The notes beneath the pieces are model-generated. The model did not search any database. It worked only from the letters and a program-made list of their open reading frames with translations, and had not been told where the DNA came from. The translations under genes and the position numbers were made by a program. Shown here one piece after another: positions 51,901 to 62,149 of a stretch of 64,000 bases of DNA. How positions within the stretch are numbered: position 1 is the first letter of the stretch; each line of letters opens with the position of its first letter. Location of the stretch: the NCBI RefSeq assembly GCF_019175285.1, contig NC_056530.1:2030619-2094618 (forward strand). Direction: 5' to 3'. The stretch comes from Sceloporus undulatus. Lineage: Eukaryota; Chordata; Lepidosauria; Squamata; Phrynosomatidae.

Positions 51901-54743
51901 CTGTTGTATTCTTCACTGATTTTTAAAAACGGTGTGCCTATGCATGTTCTCAGCTTCACTGTACAACGGCACATTAAATTTCTATAAAGTTATTACCATT
52001 CTGTTCAGCGGCATATTCCAATTGGCCAAATTCCAAATTCCGGAATGGCCAAACGGAGATCTGTGCATCTGGCCTGAGTAGAGATCCTGTATTTCAACCA
52101 GTCCCCTCCTTCTTGTTACTTCACACTAAACAAGGAACACCAATTTTATTGTACATGGAAGTTTCTGAGAGATAGAGTGGACATTGTCCTCTCATTCTGC
52201 CTTGGATGGAGGTGAGAGAGGAAGGCATGACATTGTGGGAGGAGGGCTTCGATCTATGAGCATTTTGGCTGGGAAGAATTCAGTCTCTACCCCACACACC
52301 TCTGTTGGGCTGAATAAGTGAGTGACTGTTCTGCTGGGGCATACCCATGTAGCCCCTGACTTTGCTCTTTGGTGCAGCAGGGCAGATGCAGAAGGCTCTG
52401 TGCTCATAATAATAGGAAACCAGCTGTGAAGGCTGTAGAATTTCGAGTCTGTGTTATGTGCTCTGCAATGGAAAAAGGATGAGTGCTGTCTGAATCCTCC
52501 CCTACACACTGACTGTGAGAGCAATCAGATGGGCTACACAAGCCAGCATCACTGTGACCGCAAGCAACCAGCAGGGGGAAGTGCCGCAGCTGCTGTCTGC
52601 AAAAAGATTTCCGAGATCAGAGAAGCCCGCTTGCATCTTGTCACCAACGGCTCTCCGGTTATATTGCTGCAGAGCTGTATCTCTTGTATTCAGCTGCTCT
52701 GAATCCCTTTTAAGCCCCAGACAAAGCCAATGCGTGCGGTTTTGCAAGTCTGACAATGGGAACAGCAGATTTAGAAAAATTGTCCTTTGTGAGAGAGGCG
52801 TCGGGTGCATAAGCCTTTCGAAAAACACAGAAAGCTTAGCAGCCTCTTCTTGGGTAAATCAGCCTAGGGCTTGAGCAAAGAGAATTAAAGCAAAAGTAGC
52901 TGTGTGCTAAGGCCAGCTCACTTTCACTTTCTCTCTCTCTCTCTCTCTTTCACACACACACACACACACACTTCCATTTTTATGATTTTATGATAGTTTT
53001 ATATGAATCATTTTCCCAATGAGACAATTCACAATGTCCAAAGGGGACTCCAAGATGGCAGAGTTTTAAAAACAGTCCCTGCAAAAGTCTGGAGCCTATC
53101 TAGGCCACCTGGCAGTTCCTGCTGCTTGGCACAGCTGGACTGGCTGCCCAAGCGGTCCCTGAACAGCTGCTCCAGAAAAAATGTGGAATGGCTACTGCAG
53201 GGCTATTAGCTGATACTTCCATGTGGTCATCAATCCTTCACTTAAATGGGGAATCCCTTAAAAGGATACTGCTGAAGCCAGGCACATAGTTACAGTATGC
53301 ATACACAAAAGCAAAGCTTAGCCATAACAATTCAGTTTCCAGCAAATGTATCACCTCCCCTTTCAGGTGGTTTGTTGGAATTCATGCAAAAATGTCCCTG
53401 CCCCAGCCAATCTCATTTGTCCTTAGTGATGTTACTGTGAACCAAATCCTACTAAACACTGTGCTATCACTACATATATTGGGTGATCACAATCATAAAA
53501 GGTTTGTGCAATGCTGACTCTTGAGAATCACCATGGCGTAGTCATTTGAGTGTTGGGTTATGACTCTGGAGAACAGAGTTTGTCCCAGCTTGGCCATGAA
53601 ACCCACAGGGTAACTTTTGGCAAATTACATGCTCTCAGCCTCAGGGGAAGGCAAAGGCAAATCTTGAGATGAAAACCCCATAACAGGTTCACCTTAGGGT
53701 CACAATAAGTCAAAAATTACTTGAAGGCACACAACTACAACAAATGCTGACTTCTTCTCCAGTCGCATGGGCAGCTACAGATAACTTTCCCCTTCATCTT
53801 CTACACAACCAAATGCTCTAAAAGAGCACTATCAGCAGATGTTTGTGTGGGCTGGATTTTGCTGCAAAGGAAAGGAAAAAGAGGAGGAGAAGGACGTGGC
53901 ACTGCTGCTGAAGGGACCAGAAATAGTGATACAGTGGGTCCTTGGTATCAGCTGGGATTTCATTTCAGGATCCCTCATTGATACCAAAATTCATAGATGC
54001 TCAAATCCCATTATATACAATGGTGCAGTAAAATGGCAAATTTATATAACAAGGCAAAATCAAGGTTTTTGAATTTTTGTGGGGGGAATATTTTCAAGCC
54101 ATGGACGCTTGAATATGCAGATGCAAAATCCGTTGATACAGAAAACTAACTGTATTGCAAGGGGAATACAGCAGTAAGAGGGCATTTCTGGGTATTTGCC
54201 AGCTGCCCAAACATGGCACTTGACCTGTATAAAATTACTTTCACATATTTACTTTCTCAAGAGATATTTGAGACCTTGCTTGGAAAAAAACTACCTTTTA
54301 GACACAACTGAAAACCACACACAAACACACACACTTTTCCCACTTTTCCAGTTTTTGGTATAGCATTGATGGAAATATTGGAGAATGGACTGTGTGGAAA
54401 AGGATTTCAAAAAATCTAGGGCTCCAAGTGCCTCATAAGGTTAGTAATTAACTGGACCAGAGAAAATAAACAATGGAGCTATTTATAATGAAAGGCTAGG
54501 AAATCCAGAAAGCTGTGTAGCTGCCCCTCCGTTTTCATGGCGGATCCATTCCGGACCTCCCCTGTGAAAATGGAAAATTGCTGATATTCAAGCCCCATTG
54601 GCTTGAATGGCAGTACGTGCCTGTGGGCACCCATGGGTGCATGCCCTATTTTGTCCCCCTCCGTTTGCTACCTGTGAAGAGGCGAGGGGCGCAGATTCCA
54701 AGTCCATGAAAATGAAGGAGCAACTGTATTTGANNNNNNNNNN

Positions 54744-54794
<51 letters not shown>

Positions 54795-55638
54795 TATTTG
54801 TATCCCGCCTCTCCCTGTATTGGATCGAGGCGAGTAACAACAAACATAAGAACAATAAAAATAGAAAACAACAAATCACAAGTAAAAAAACATAGCAAAG
54901 CATATAAAATCCAATTCTCTATCTCCCTCCTGCCTTAAAATAGCATTAAAAACAATAATTCCCAACTGGAGAGTAAACATTCGGAGGAAGTCAATTTGGG
55001 AATGCCTGCCGGAAGAGAGCAGTTTTTATTGCCTTTTTAAAGGCCTCCAAAGATGTTATATGGTGGATCTCCTCTGGCAGGTCATTCCAGACTTTTGGAG
55101 CGGCGACAGAAACCATATCTCTATCTTTCCAAACAGTATCTCCCACCCACAACCACCAAATGAATGAAGTTCCTCTCTCTCAAGAGAAATTCATTCAACT
55201 GGGCTGGGTAATTGATCCTTTTTACAAAAGCAGTTTGTTTTTGTCAAGCTTTTTTGAACTGTACACACAGGTAAAACGTGACTTATGAAAAGAATTGAAG
55301 TGACACTTATGCCTGTAATGGTTCAGCCACTGTTCAGGCAGGTGAACTTTGGATAGCGCCTACTAAATGGGACAGGACCCAAACTGACAGGGGTAGGCAC
55401 AATGGAAGAATTAAGACTGATTCTTAAAATACACTTATCTTCCTAATGTTTAGGTCTGTAATGAAACCTTTTTGCTTTATTCCTGAAAACACCTTTCTAT
55501 TCTAAGAATTAGATGCCTACCAGTTAATTTCTCCGCAATTGGCTTGAACTCCTCTGGGCTGATGTACAAGTCATTGTTGGTGTCCAAGGAAGAGAACAGG
55601 AAAAGACCTTCATTTCCCAGAGATTTCAGTGCAGTCTC
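37281..55638 (-). CDS. SELENON: SELENON (selenoprotein N), exons 2 to 12; first exon outside window
   Basis: SELENON is an ER-membrane selenoprotein that senses luminal calcium through an EF-hand and redox-regulates the SERCA pump; human loss causes SEPN1-related myopathy. Coding exons: 55521-55638, 50652-50782, 49367-49579, 48579-48703, 47840-47977, 46828-46909, 45481-45663, 43819-43924, 42819-42931, 39822-39922, 37281-37452. Together they give about 494 codons; human isoform 2 has about 556, the rest being the signal-anchor exon. Landmarks are EF-hand loop [15 protein letters not shown] and NES glycosylation sequons, [39 protein letters not shown], and the redox motif SCUG. The human Alu-derived exon 3 has no counterpart. 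Exon 11 is one base short and exon 12 one base long relative to a conserved frame, while all other junctions keep phase. Confidence 0.96.
37781..37910. mobile_element. Tigger-like miniature element, TA TSD
   Basis: CAGTGCGCCCGTGGCACCCC to AAGGCAAGGGCACACTG between TA dinucleotides. It matches 9755-9922 in reverse, including GGTCCGGAATGGATCCCCTG. It lies in a SELENON intron. Confidence 0.65.
38070..38311 (-). mobile_element. tRNA-derived SINE of a second family, with (ATT)n tail
   Basis: On the - strand it begins GAGCCGGTGGCGCAGTGGTA (A box) and has GGTTGCGAGTTCAAGACC (B box). It ends TATATAAATAAAACACATTA and then ATT units. Its body includes a short duplication of TTAGCTTACTTGC. Confidence 0.8.
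38953..39065 (-). repeat. LINE 3' UTR fragment (L2-like)
   Basis: Resembles the L2 tail at 54744: an AATAAT run, then TATTTTATTTCTTTCCCTCC and GAGGTGGGATACAGC. Confidence 0.4.
39185..39535. mobile_element. hAT-type non-autonomous element with 8-bp TSD
   Basis: Ends CAGGGGTAGGCAATCTTTTT and GGTTGCCTACCCCG. GC-rich subterminal arms read GAGCCGGGGGCCGGG and GGCCCGCGGGCCGC. Flanks ATACAAGC (39177-39184) and TAACAAGC (39536-39543) agree at 6 of 8 positions. No transposase. Confidence 0.75.
39822..39922 (-). CDS. SELENON: SELENON exon 11, one base short
   Basis: Acceptor CCCCACAG, then [20 protein letters not shown] and FPV. One G is missing where GTGGAG is expected (near 39851). The frame resumes as [10 protein letters not shown] before donor GTG|GTAGGA. 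The length is 101; 102 is needed to join the phase-0 exons on both sides. Confidence 0.9.
39980..40193. mobile_element. Palindromic miniature transposon, third type
   Basis: Left arm GGGCTTTCTACATTCAAACC / TTATAGCACTATTATTCAAT pairs with the right arm ending GTGTAGTGTGAATGGGTCC. Duplication unclear. In SELENON intron 10. Confidence 0.5.
40495..40740. repeat. Inverted pair of an interspersed repeat
   Basis: GCAAAGAGTCTTGTAGGACC on the left and AGGTCCTACAAGATCTCTTT on the right form opposing arms around a CATCTGAGG core. The right arm is the family also seen at 2850, 11400, 47780 and 57060. Confidence 0.5.
41488..41621. mobile_element. hAT-like palindromic miniature element
   Basis: CAGAGATTTCCAAATGTTGG at one end and AGTTTGGGAACCACTA at the other, with inner TTTTGGACTTCAGCTCCCAG and GGAAACTGAAGTCCAAAACA. 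Confidence 0.7.
42762..42816. repeat. SELENON: Short tandem duplication at the SELENON exon 10 donor
   Basis: A 22-bp block starting AGGCTCATGCAACTGGATCC occurs at 42762-42783 and 42795-42816, period 33 bp. The right copy abuts the exon 10 splice donor on the intron side. Confidence 0.85.
42819..42931 (-). CDS. SELENON: SELENON exon 10 (human exon 11), follows the Sec codon
   Basis: Acceptor TCTGGATAG, then GT completing the Gly of SCUG. It encodes [20 protein letters not shown] and [17 protein letters not shown], donor CAG|GTAAGG. It carries the stem-loop described separately. Confidence 0.96.
42888..42926 (-). promoter_or_regulatory. SELENON: Selenocysteine redefinition element (SRE) stem-loop
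   Basis: In the spliced mRNA, six nucleotides after the UGA, GGGCGAACT pairs perfectly with AGTTCGCCC. After a C/A mismatch TCCGGG pairs with CCTGGA (one G-U), closing a 7-nt loop AAACAGT. An SRE at this position is established for human SEPN1, where it aids Sec insertion. The stem is read directly from the sequence. Confidence 0.85.
43819..43924 (-). CDS. SELENON: SELENON exon 9 with the selenocysteine UGA
   Basis: Acceptor CTGCTTTCAG, then [20 protein letters not shown] and [14 protein letters not shown]. Next is TGA at 43820-43822, one further G, and donor GTAAGA. Human reads [13 protein letters not shown]. The UGA is read as Sec, not stop. Confidence 0.97.
43925..45480 (-). other. SELENON: SELENON intron 8
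   Basis: Contains no known exon. Two adjoining - strand frames at 44978-45384 have ordinary protein composition (for example [20 protein letters not shown]) but match no family I recognise. A single Tigger-like end is seen near 44690. Confidence 0.4.
45481..45663 (-). CDS. SELENON: SELENON exon 8
   Basis: 61 codons beginning [20 protein letters not shown] and including [18 protein letters not shown] and [11 protein letters not shown]. The opening ATG is an internal methionine, not a start. Confidence 0.96.
45901..46120 (-). repeat. LINE 3' tail with long (ATT)n run
   Basis: About 60 bp of ATT repeats followed by CTTTATTTATATAGTGCTGT and ACAGCGCTGTACATAC. Same tail family as 5638. Confidence 0.65.
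46828..46909 (-). CDS. SELENON: SELENON exon 7
   Basis: Encodes [20 protein letters not shown] and DIGYLPQ, human [20 protein letters not shown]. Acceptor CCACAG, donor CAG|GTCTGT (weaker than the rest). Confidence 0.96.
47840..47977 (-). CDS. SELENON: SELENON exon 6
   Basis: Encodes [40 protein letters not shown] and FVPNN, nearly identical to human. Donor AG|GTAAGT. Confidence 0.97.
48579..48703 (-). CDS. SELENON: SELENON exon 5
   Basis: Encodes [40 protein letters not shown] and F. Acceptor TTTAATAG, donor AG|GTAAAG. Confidence 0.97.
49367..49579 (-). CDS. SELENON: SELENON exon 4
   Basis: 71 codons: [20 protein letters not shown], then [20 protein letters not shown] and [14 protein letters not shown] is a probable N-glycosylation site conserved with human. 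Confidence 0.97.
49690..49975 (-). mobile_element. RTE/BovB-type LINE, C-terminal fragment
   Basis: On the - strand broken frames resemble the BovB end: [16 protein letters not shown] and a segment like [18 protein letters not shown]. The 3' end GCCATAGACTGAAGCTGATT lies at the left. It sits in SELENON intron 3. Confidence 0.6.
50652..50782 (-). CDS. SELENON: SELENON exon 3 (human exon 4)
   Basis: Encodes [20 protein letters not shown] and [23 protein letters not shown]. Human has ETLTIEARFQPLLPETMTKS. Joins in phase to exon 2, so no Alu-type extra exon is needed. Confidence 0.95.
51008..51242. mobile_element. Palindromic miniature transposon (copy 4)
   Basis: Ends GGGCCCGAACATACAGG and CCTGTCTGTTTGAGCCC, interior as copies 1-3. 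Flanks CTA and CTT agree at 2 of 3 positions. Confidence 0.75.
51243..53525. other. SELENON: SELENON intron 2, left part
   Basis: A (GAAA)n run at about 51506-51533 and a CT/CA microsatellite at 52925-52972. The stretch 52390-52870 is open in several frames on both strands but shows no recognisable domain. Confidence 0.5.
52925..52972. repeat. (CT)n then (CA)n microsatellite
   Basis: A TCTCTC run passes directly into a CACACA run. Confidence 0.95.
53526..53742 (+). mobile_element. tRNA-derived SINE (Sauria-SINE-like)
   Basis: CATGGCGTAGTCATTTGAGT head, CTCAGCCTCAGGGGAAGGCA middle, and ACTTGAAGGCACACAACTAC tail. Confidence 0.82.
53932..54152. mobile_element. Tigger-like miniature element, TA TSD
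   Basis: CAGTGGGTCCTTGGTATC start, AAAACTAACTG end, TA on both sides, with internal ATTATATACAATGGTGCAGT and CCATGGACGCTTGAATATG. Sister copy at 62336-62547. Confidence 0.75.
54520..54726. mobile_element. Tigger-like miniature element, TA TSD
   Basis: Starts GCTGCCCCTCCGTTTTCATG, contains CATTCCGGACCTCCCCTG, and ends GGAGCAACTG, with TA on both sides. Confidence 0.6.
54734..54743. other. Assembly gap (10 N)
   Basis: Ten undetermined bases immediately before an ATA microsatellite. True gap size unknown. Confidence 0.99.
54744..55135 (-). mobile_element. L2-type LINE 3' end with (ATT)n tail
   Basis: On the - strand the right part encodes [20 protein letters not shown] and [18 protein letters not shown], the usual L2 C-terminus. 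An untranslated stretch with GGGATACAAATACATT follows, then about 50 bp of ATT repeats next to the gap. Confidence 0.75.
55521..55638 (-). CDS. SELENON: SELENON exon 2 with EF-hand
   Basis: Encodes [18 protein letters not shown] then the 12-residue calcium loop [12 protein letters not shown] and FKPIAEKLT. Human loop is DTDGDMYISPEE. Acceptor CCCATTAG, donor G|GTAGGC. Confidence 0.97.
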
Positions 55639-56078
55639 CTAATGGGGAGAGAAGAGAGTTCCTTATATATACAAGTAAATTATATAACTAGACACACACT
55701 TTAATGATCTGACTTCAAAAGGACACAACAATTCTGCTAAGACCTGGTAACTTTGACATGAACCATGGTAGGCTGAAACCTACTTCACCAAGTACATAAA
55801 GTTGGCCAAAGGTATAAGATACAGGAGGGCTTTGATCAAATCATCCAACTTTTTGAAATTTAGTCCTGGCGACGCTGATGGTAAGGCTCCAATTTTTATT
55901 GGGGAAGGGGTGCTCAGAGAGAGGATCTTTTTTTAACTGCGCTAGTCCAAGTCAAAGCCTTTCCCTCTGCAAATGCTGGATTAAAACAGATGTTCATGGA
56001 CTGCCATTCTTTTCATCACTCATAACTGGCCAGGTTAGCTAGGACTAATGGGAACTGGGAGTTCAACAACATCTAGAA

Positions 56079-56214
56079 CAGTAATTCCCAAACTCTGGTC
56101 CTCCAGGTATTTTGGACTTCAGCTCCCAGAAGCCTCAGTCACCTTGGCCAATGGTTTGGGATTCTGGGAGCTGAAGTCTAAAAGACCTGGAAGGCCAGAG
56201 TTTTGGAATCACTG
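56079..56214. mobile_element. hAT-type palindromic miniature element with 8-bp TSD
   Basis: CAGTAATTCCCAAACTCTGG to TTTTGGAATCACTG, flanked by ATCTAGAA and ACCTAGAA (7 of 8). The whole element folds into a hairpin through TTTTGGACTTCAGCTCCCAG and CTGGGAGCTGAAGTCTAAAA. Confidence 0.82.
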
Positions 56215-58989
56215 ACCTAGAAGATCACAGGTTCCCCATCTCTGCTTTAACATTTCAATGCCTAGTTTATGTTATCTCAATGGAACCACCACAATGCACA
56301 GCAGAAACAAATGGGGAAGGCTGATCAACCTGCTTGGTCTACCTATGAGCTTCTGGCTAGTTATCAGTGGAAATGCACTAGACATGGTTTGAGCAGAAAG
56401 ATCAGGACCTCTGGGTGATTTGTATTAGTTTTCAATGAATTGTGATTTCCAGCCTTTCAACATTAGCAACAACACTAAGTTTTTCCTACTTAAATAAGGC
56501 TACTGAAATGAGTAAGTGAGGGTGACCAGGAAGAGACTTGCTTTCTTTGACCATGAGTTCAAATCAGTTCTGGAAATGGAATCAAATTCTTAGGCTCTGA
56601 ATGAGCTTAGATTCTTTAGTTCAGAGCTCTTTAATTCAGAGTCTTTTGTACCTGGTTCAGGATCTGCCCGAGAAATCTTGTTCTAACAAGAAAAAGAAAA
56701 ATGCAGAGCAAACAAGCCTGAAGTCTGCCTATCCTTCCATTCAGATAGGTGCTCGGTCCAACTCAGCAGGGTTTTTGTACATTCTTTTGTGGGGTGGAAA
56801 ACACACACACATACAAGCAACAAATGTCTCTTTGCAAGGGCTGCCAATTCACACAGAGATCTAGTTGTATAGTACCAGAACTGCTCTCAGTCGGGAGTAA
56901 GAAGTAATGCAGATGGGATATTCTAGTACACTGCTGGATGACTGGTACAAGATCAGTAAGTTTCTTCTGCTCCCAAAAGTTTAACAATAGCAAGTAAGAA
57001 AATTGCTAACTTTGTACTAATAAGTTCTCTTTAAGCCTTCAAAGACATAGCTGTGTTAGTCTGGAAAGTCAGTATGCAAAGGGATTTTGTAGATGAAGTG
57101 GAAGATAGAAGTTGGTAGCATGAGCTTTTGTAGACTTCAGCCTACTTCCTTAGAGGCATGGGGAGTGAGTGAGTACGGTAACTGCCATAACCTCCTTAGC
57201 TGCTATTCTGCATGTGACTTAAACTGGATGACTTTAAACTACTAATAAAACAAACAAACAAAACAGAATAGAAACTTCAAGCCTGATATCTATGCAACCC
57301 TGCATCAAGAGCATCCCAGAGCTTGGGAACATTACTTTTTTGTAATACAGCTCCATGAGTCTCTCAGCTAGCATGATCATAACCATAATAGGAGATATGT
57401 GGAATCCAAAAAAGTACTTTTTCCATGCTTTGGATTATGCACCTACTTTACTCTATGGTTAGGGCCAACGCAAGCTCTGATGAATCAGCTCTGCTTTTGA
57501 GAACTGAAAAAGATATATTGGAAAATTTATAGGAAGTCTACCAAATTACTTCCCAACTACCTAGTTTATTGGCCAAAGAGCAATTCTCCCAAAGAAATCA
57601 TACCCAAATGTCTAGAATCTGTCTGCATAAAATGGAAAATAGGTGGTTTTCATGAAGCAGGTGGGTTTCAGTTATGCTTTTAACTTTGTATATTTTAATG
57701 TGATTTTATGTTTTTTTGTAATTATTTTGTTTTGAATTATAACAAAAATTTTAAATCTTATTATCTGTGCGCTGCCTTGGGTCCGTCTTGGGAGAAAGGT
57801 GGTTTACAAATGAAAGGAAGGAAGGAGAGGGGGAGGAATGAAGACATTGATGAAGACATTGAATTTGGGAGTAACTGATTTATTTTAGCATGGGCATTCA
57901 TGAAAAGTCATGTTAAAATAGACAAGTTAGTCTCAAAGATGGTGCTTAAATTCTTTCACCTCCACCCCTTGCCATTTTATGCTGAAAAAAGACTAACAAT
58001 GCTATCTCTTTGAAAACTAGGATCTGACACGGAATCATTCACAAGTCATTTGAGCCCTGCAAGTAGCTTTGAGACCTGTAGACATTTGTGTTGGACCCGG
58101 GCTGGCAAGCGAATCATGGATTTTTATCTGCACTCTTAGAGCAATGACTTGTGTAACCAGCCTCATGAACCATGAAGGTTACAGTCACATAAAGACATTC
58201 TGAAATGCACCAGAGCAAACTTTCCAAAATTACCATCACACTGTGAATGTGACAAATGGCTCTCAGACCTCTTCTCTGGAGTACCTAGTTTTGAGTAGAG
58301 TGAACAATACAACAGCATGGCAAGAAAATGTGGTAAAAATTAAAAACAGAAGGGCAGGCTAAGATGCTATAAGGAATTGCAATTGTGAGAAAGCCAGTAA
58401 ACCAGGATTTTCAATAGTTTCAACTCAGAGAAAACCACTGAGATCACCTTAAATGCTAGAGTAGGGTGGTCAAACAGTGGCACTGCAGGTATTGCTCACC
58501 TGCAACTTGCATCAAGCCTCACCACTGACTAGAGATGGATACTCAAATCGAACAACACTTGGAGGGTCACAACTTCCGCACCCTGCCCTAGAAGGAACTT
58601 TATAAATTCCAGAGAAAGCTCTAGAGCACCCTTTGTCAACCTTTCCACCTGCAGGAACCCTTGATGAAACAATCTTCAGGTCTCAGGGAATGCCTGTATA
58701 AAAATTATATATCTCAGGGAATCCCTGCAAAAACAACAACAGAAGTTTATTGCACTTTAGCAATTTGCCATTTTATAAAACTATAGGTCATTTAAAAAAA
58801 ATCTCTTGTAAAACCCCTAGTAACTGCTCAAGGGACCCTGGTATTCTAGGGAATCCTGGTTGAGAAACCCTGTTCTCGAGGGAGAACATATTTTTGCTTA
58901 TTTTTGGTTCACTGCAATGGTTCCTGTGCAAGATAACTTCTTCATGGATTGTCCCTGCCATCATGCATGGATGCTGTTACCCTTCTTGG

Positions 58990-59935
58990 TAGTATCAGAG
59001 AATCATAGAGTTGGAAGAGACCGCACGGGCCATCCAGTCCAACCCCCTGCCATGCAGGAAATCCAATCAAAGCATCCCTGACAGATAGCAATCTAGCCTC
59101 TGCTTAAAGACCTCCAAGGAGGGAGACTCCACTACACTCCGAGGGAGTTTGTTCCACTGTCGAACAGCCCTTACTGTCAGGAAGTTCTTCCTAATGTTGA
59201 AGTGGAATCTCTTTTCCTGTAGCTTGCATCCATTGTTCTGGGTCCTGTTCTCTGGAGAAACAGAAAACAAGCTTTTTCCCTCCTCAATATGACACCCCTT
59301 CAAATATTTAAACAGGGCGATCATATCACCTCTTAACCTTCTTTTCTCCAGGCTAAACATCCCCAGCTCCCTAAGTCGTTCCTCATAGGGCATGGTTTCC
59401 AGACCTTTCACCATTTTTGTCGCCCTCCTTTGGACACGCTCCAGTTTCTCAATGTCCTTTCTGAATTGACAGAACTGGACACAATATTCCAGGTGGGGCC
59501 TGACCAGAGCAGAATATAATGGCACTATTACAGTACTTCTCTTGATCTAGACACTATACCTTTATTGATGCAGCTAAAATTGGCATTGGCCTTTTTAGCT
59601 GCCGCATCGCACGACTCATATTCAACTTGTGGTCCACTTGGACCCCAGATCCCTTTCACATGTAGTTTCATTCAGCCAGTGTCCCCCATCCAATCTGTTG
59701 CATTTCATTCTGTGTTGAATTTCATTTTGTTAGCTTTGCCCAGCTTTCTGGTCTATTCAGATCATTTTGAATGTGGATCCTGCCCTCTGGAGTATTAGCT
59801 ATTCCTCCTAATGGGTGTCATCTGCAAATTTGATAAGTATGCTCCCAATCTGTCATCAGGTCATTGATAAAGATGTTGAATAACACTGGGCCAAGGACCG
59901 AGCCCTGTGGGACCCCAACTGGTCTAGTACTTCAG
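58990..59935 (-). mobile_element. CR1 LINE, 3' third including reverse transcriptase end
   Basis: On the - strand the left-most recognisable motif is [20 protein letters not shown] (reverse transcriptase, near 59930). A 152-codon open frame at 59525-59067 follows, running from HLEYCVQF through [20 protein letters not shown] to the natural end near SGML. The 3' terminus AGAGTTGGAAGAGACC is complete, ending about 58990. The middle part (59526-59880) has frame breaks. It is truncated at the 5' side, as usual. Confidence 0.92.
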
Positions 59936-60487
59936 CTTAAAGGGAACAGACAATTTAACGTATCACCTGTCCCATGTTAATGGGCATATACTTATGGAGA
60001 CAGCCACTTGGGTTTCCTGTCTCAGTAAAAATATTGCAGGCTAACCCTCCTTCATTCTTCTTCACTGTTTTGGACGCACATCAAGATTATCATAGGTAAG
60101 GAAGGCGTCACTATATGAAAGGAGGCTGATTATGCTAAAACTGCACTTCTTGACTGCATCAGTATATTTTATGCTGTTTCAACTTTGAACTGTTAAGGAA
60201 TTGTTGAATTGTAAATTAGACTGCAATATAATGTATAGTTCTTTTATTGTGTATTATAGGCCAAGTGTTAGTGAAATGTGCTGTTATCATATTAAACCTG
60301 TCGTCACGCTGTTGATTTGTGGAATATACTTGTGGGAAATGCAAGCATATAAAGAAACGATTGCCTAAGAACATAGGAAGTTATATTATCCCAAATCAGA
60401 CCACCAGCTGAGCACTCTCTGCACTGACTGATAGAAGCTCATCAGGATTTCTGACAGGAGGGTCTTTCTCAACCCGCCTAGAGATTT

Positions 60488-60684
60488 GTTGTTGTGGTGT
60501 GCCTCCAAATCATTTTTTATTTAGGCAACCCTAAAGAAACCTATCACAGGGCTTTCTTGGCAAGTTTCTTCAGAGGGGGTTTACCATTGCCAGCCTCTGA
60601 GGATGAAAGAGTGTGACTCGCTACTGGGAATAAACCTAAGACTTTTTGCATGCATGGCTTGTGCTCAGCCAGTGAGTTATGGCC
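60488..60684 (-). mobile_element. tRNA-derived SINE (Sauria-SINE-like)
   Basis: TTGTTGTGGTGTGCCTCCAA at the left is the reversed tail. AAGAGTGTGACTCGC and the tRNA-like head lie to the right; the head differs somewhat from the other copies. Confidence 0.7.
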
Positions 60685-62149
60685 CTTCTCCAAAAATGCC
60701 TGCAAAATTTGTACATAGTTGAAGTCTAACCTTATAGAAGTGGGACCTCTGGTGCACCCTAATTTAGTATGTCGGTACTGAGTAGGAGCAGCTCTGGCTT
60801 TTGTGGGGTGAGTAGCGCTCCTTTCTCTGTTTCTACTTGAGATGCATGGAATGAATCTGGATTGTTTGCATGCAAAACACATGCACTCTGCGGAATTTCA
60901 GCCCCTCTCCAGAAAGTACAATATGTATTTGACTATAAGTTGAGCTCATGTATAAGTCGAGGGCAGGTTTTGGGGCCAGAATGATGGATTTTGATATGAC
61001 CCATGGATAAGTCAGGGTAAATCTTAGGTGCAATATACAGGACATAAAGGATGATGCAAGGAAAACAATGCCAAAGAACTTTAAAAAATCCCAGCAGGCT
61101 AAACTGTTTGTGCCCATACTAAATGCTGGATGGATGGAGAGCAGAGAGACTGGGGTTAGTACTTCTAGGACTTTCACCGGGGATGGTTCCTTTAAAAAAA
61201 AAAAAAAACTCCATACGTGGAAACTATGTAAACAGAAGCTAACTTGCATTTCTTTTGCTCCAACACATTACAATGATTAGGATTACAAAACAAGGAGGGT
61301 GTTGCAGTGTTTTTAAAGCAAAGAGAGTCGAGGAATATTGGACGGGAAGTGCAACAGGGACCACTCCCCCACCCAATGCAAACTACAAATTCCTCTCCAC
61401 TTTCTTTGCATTTAGCAGACATTGGATAAAATCTAATTGGGAATTACTACTGCAAAGAGCTCCACTGGGAAATTGATTGTTACTAACCAGCACGTTGGGG
61501 AATTTTAATTCTCAAACAAAACACTGGTTCCTGCTATGACTAATCTAATGTCTTTTGTTATTCACAGCATTGCTTGTTATTCCACCCCCACCACCCCGGC
61601 AACAATATAGCATTGATAAGAGAGTCACAATTTGAAAAATTCATGTCAAAATGCCTCTAAAACACCTTTAAAATTAACTTTGTTGAAAGTTTCACTCATT
61701 ACAGCAAGGGAAGGAGTTGTTTGGTCCCATCCAGATGCTATTGTCCTCCATTCCTAGCATTCCTCACCACTGGCTGTGTTGGAAGCGGCAGTTCAGCAAC
61801 ATCTGGAGGGCTGTACAATTCCCACCCTTGTATTTATACCAATGAAGTAATGTCATTTTCACTCATTGCGTCGGAAATATAATCTTGACTCAGTACTCTC
61901 TGCAGCTAGTACATGCTTGAAATGCAGTATAATCACGTAGGCATGTTCTTTTTCCAACTTCCAGTCATTTCCAGGTGAAGTTCGCAAAGACTCTGTCCAC
62001 GTCTTACCGTCCCATTGAGCTAAAATTCCTTACTCTGGGATGGCTAAAAACTTGCTATGTTCAAACTGTTTGGGAATTTGTCTATGAAGAGGATGACTAA
62101 GCCTATACAACAAAAGAATGGGGTGGCTGTGCTGATTCAAGGAAACCGT

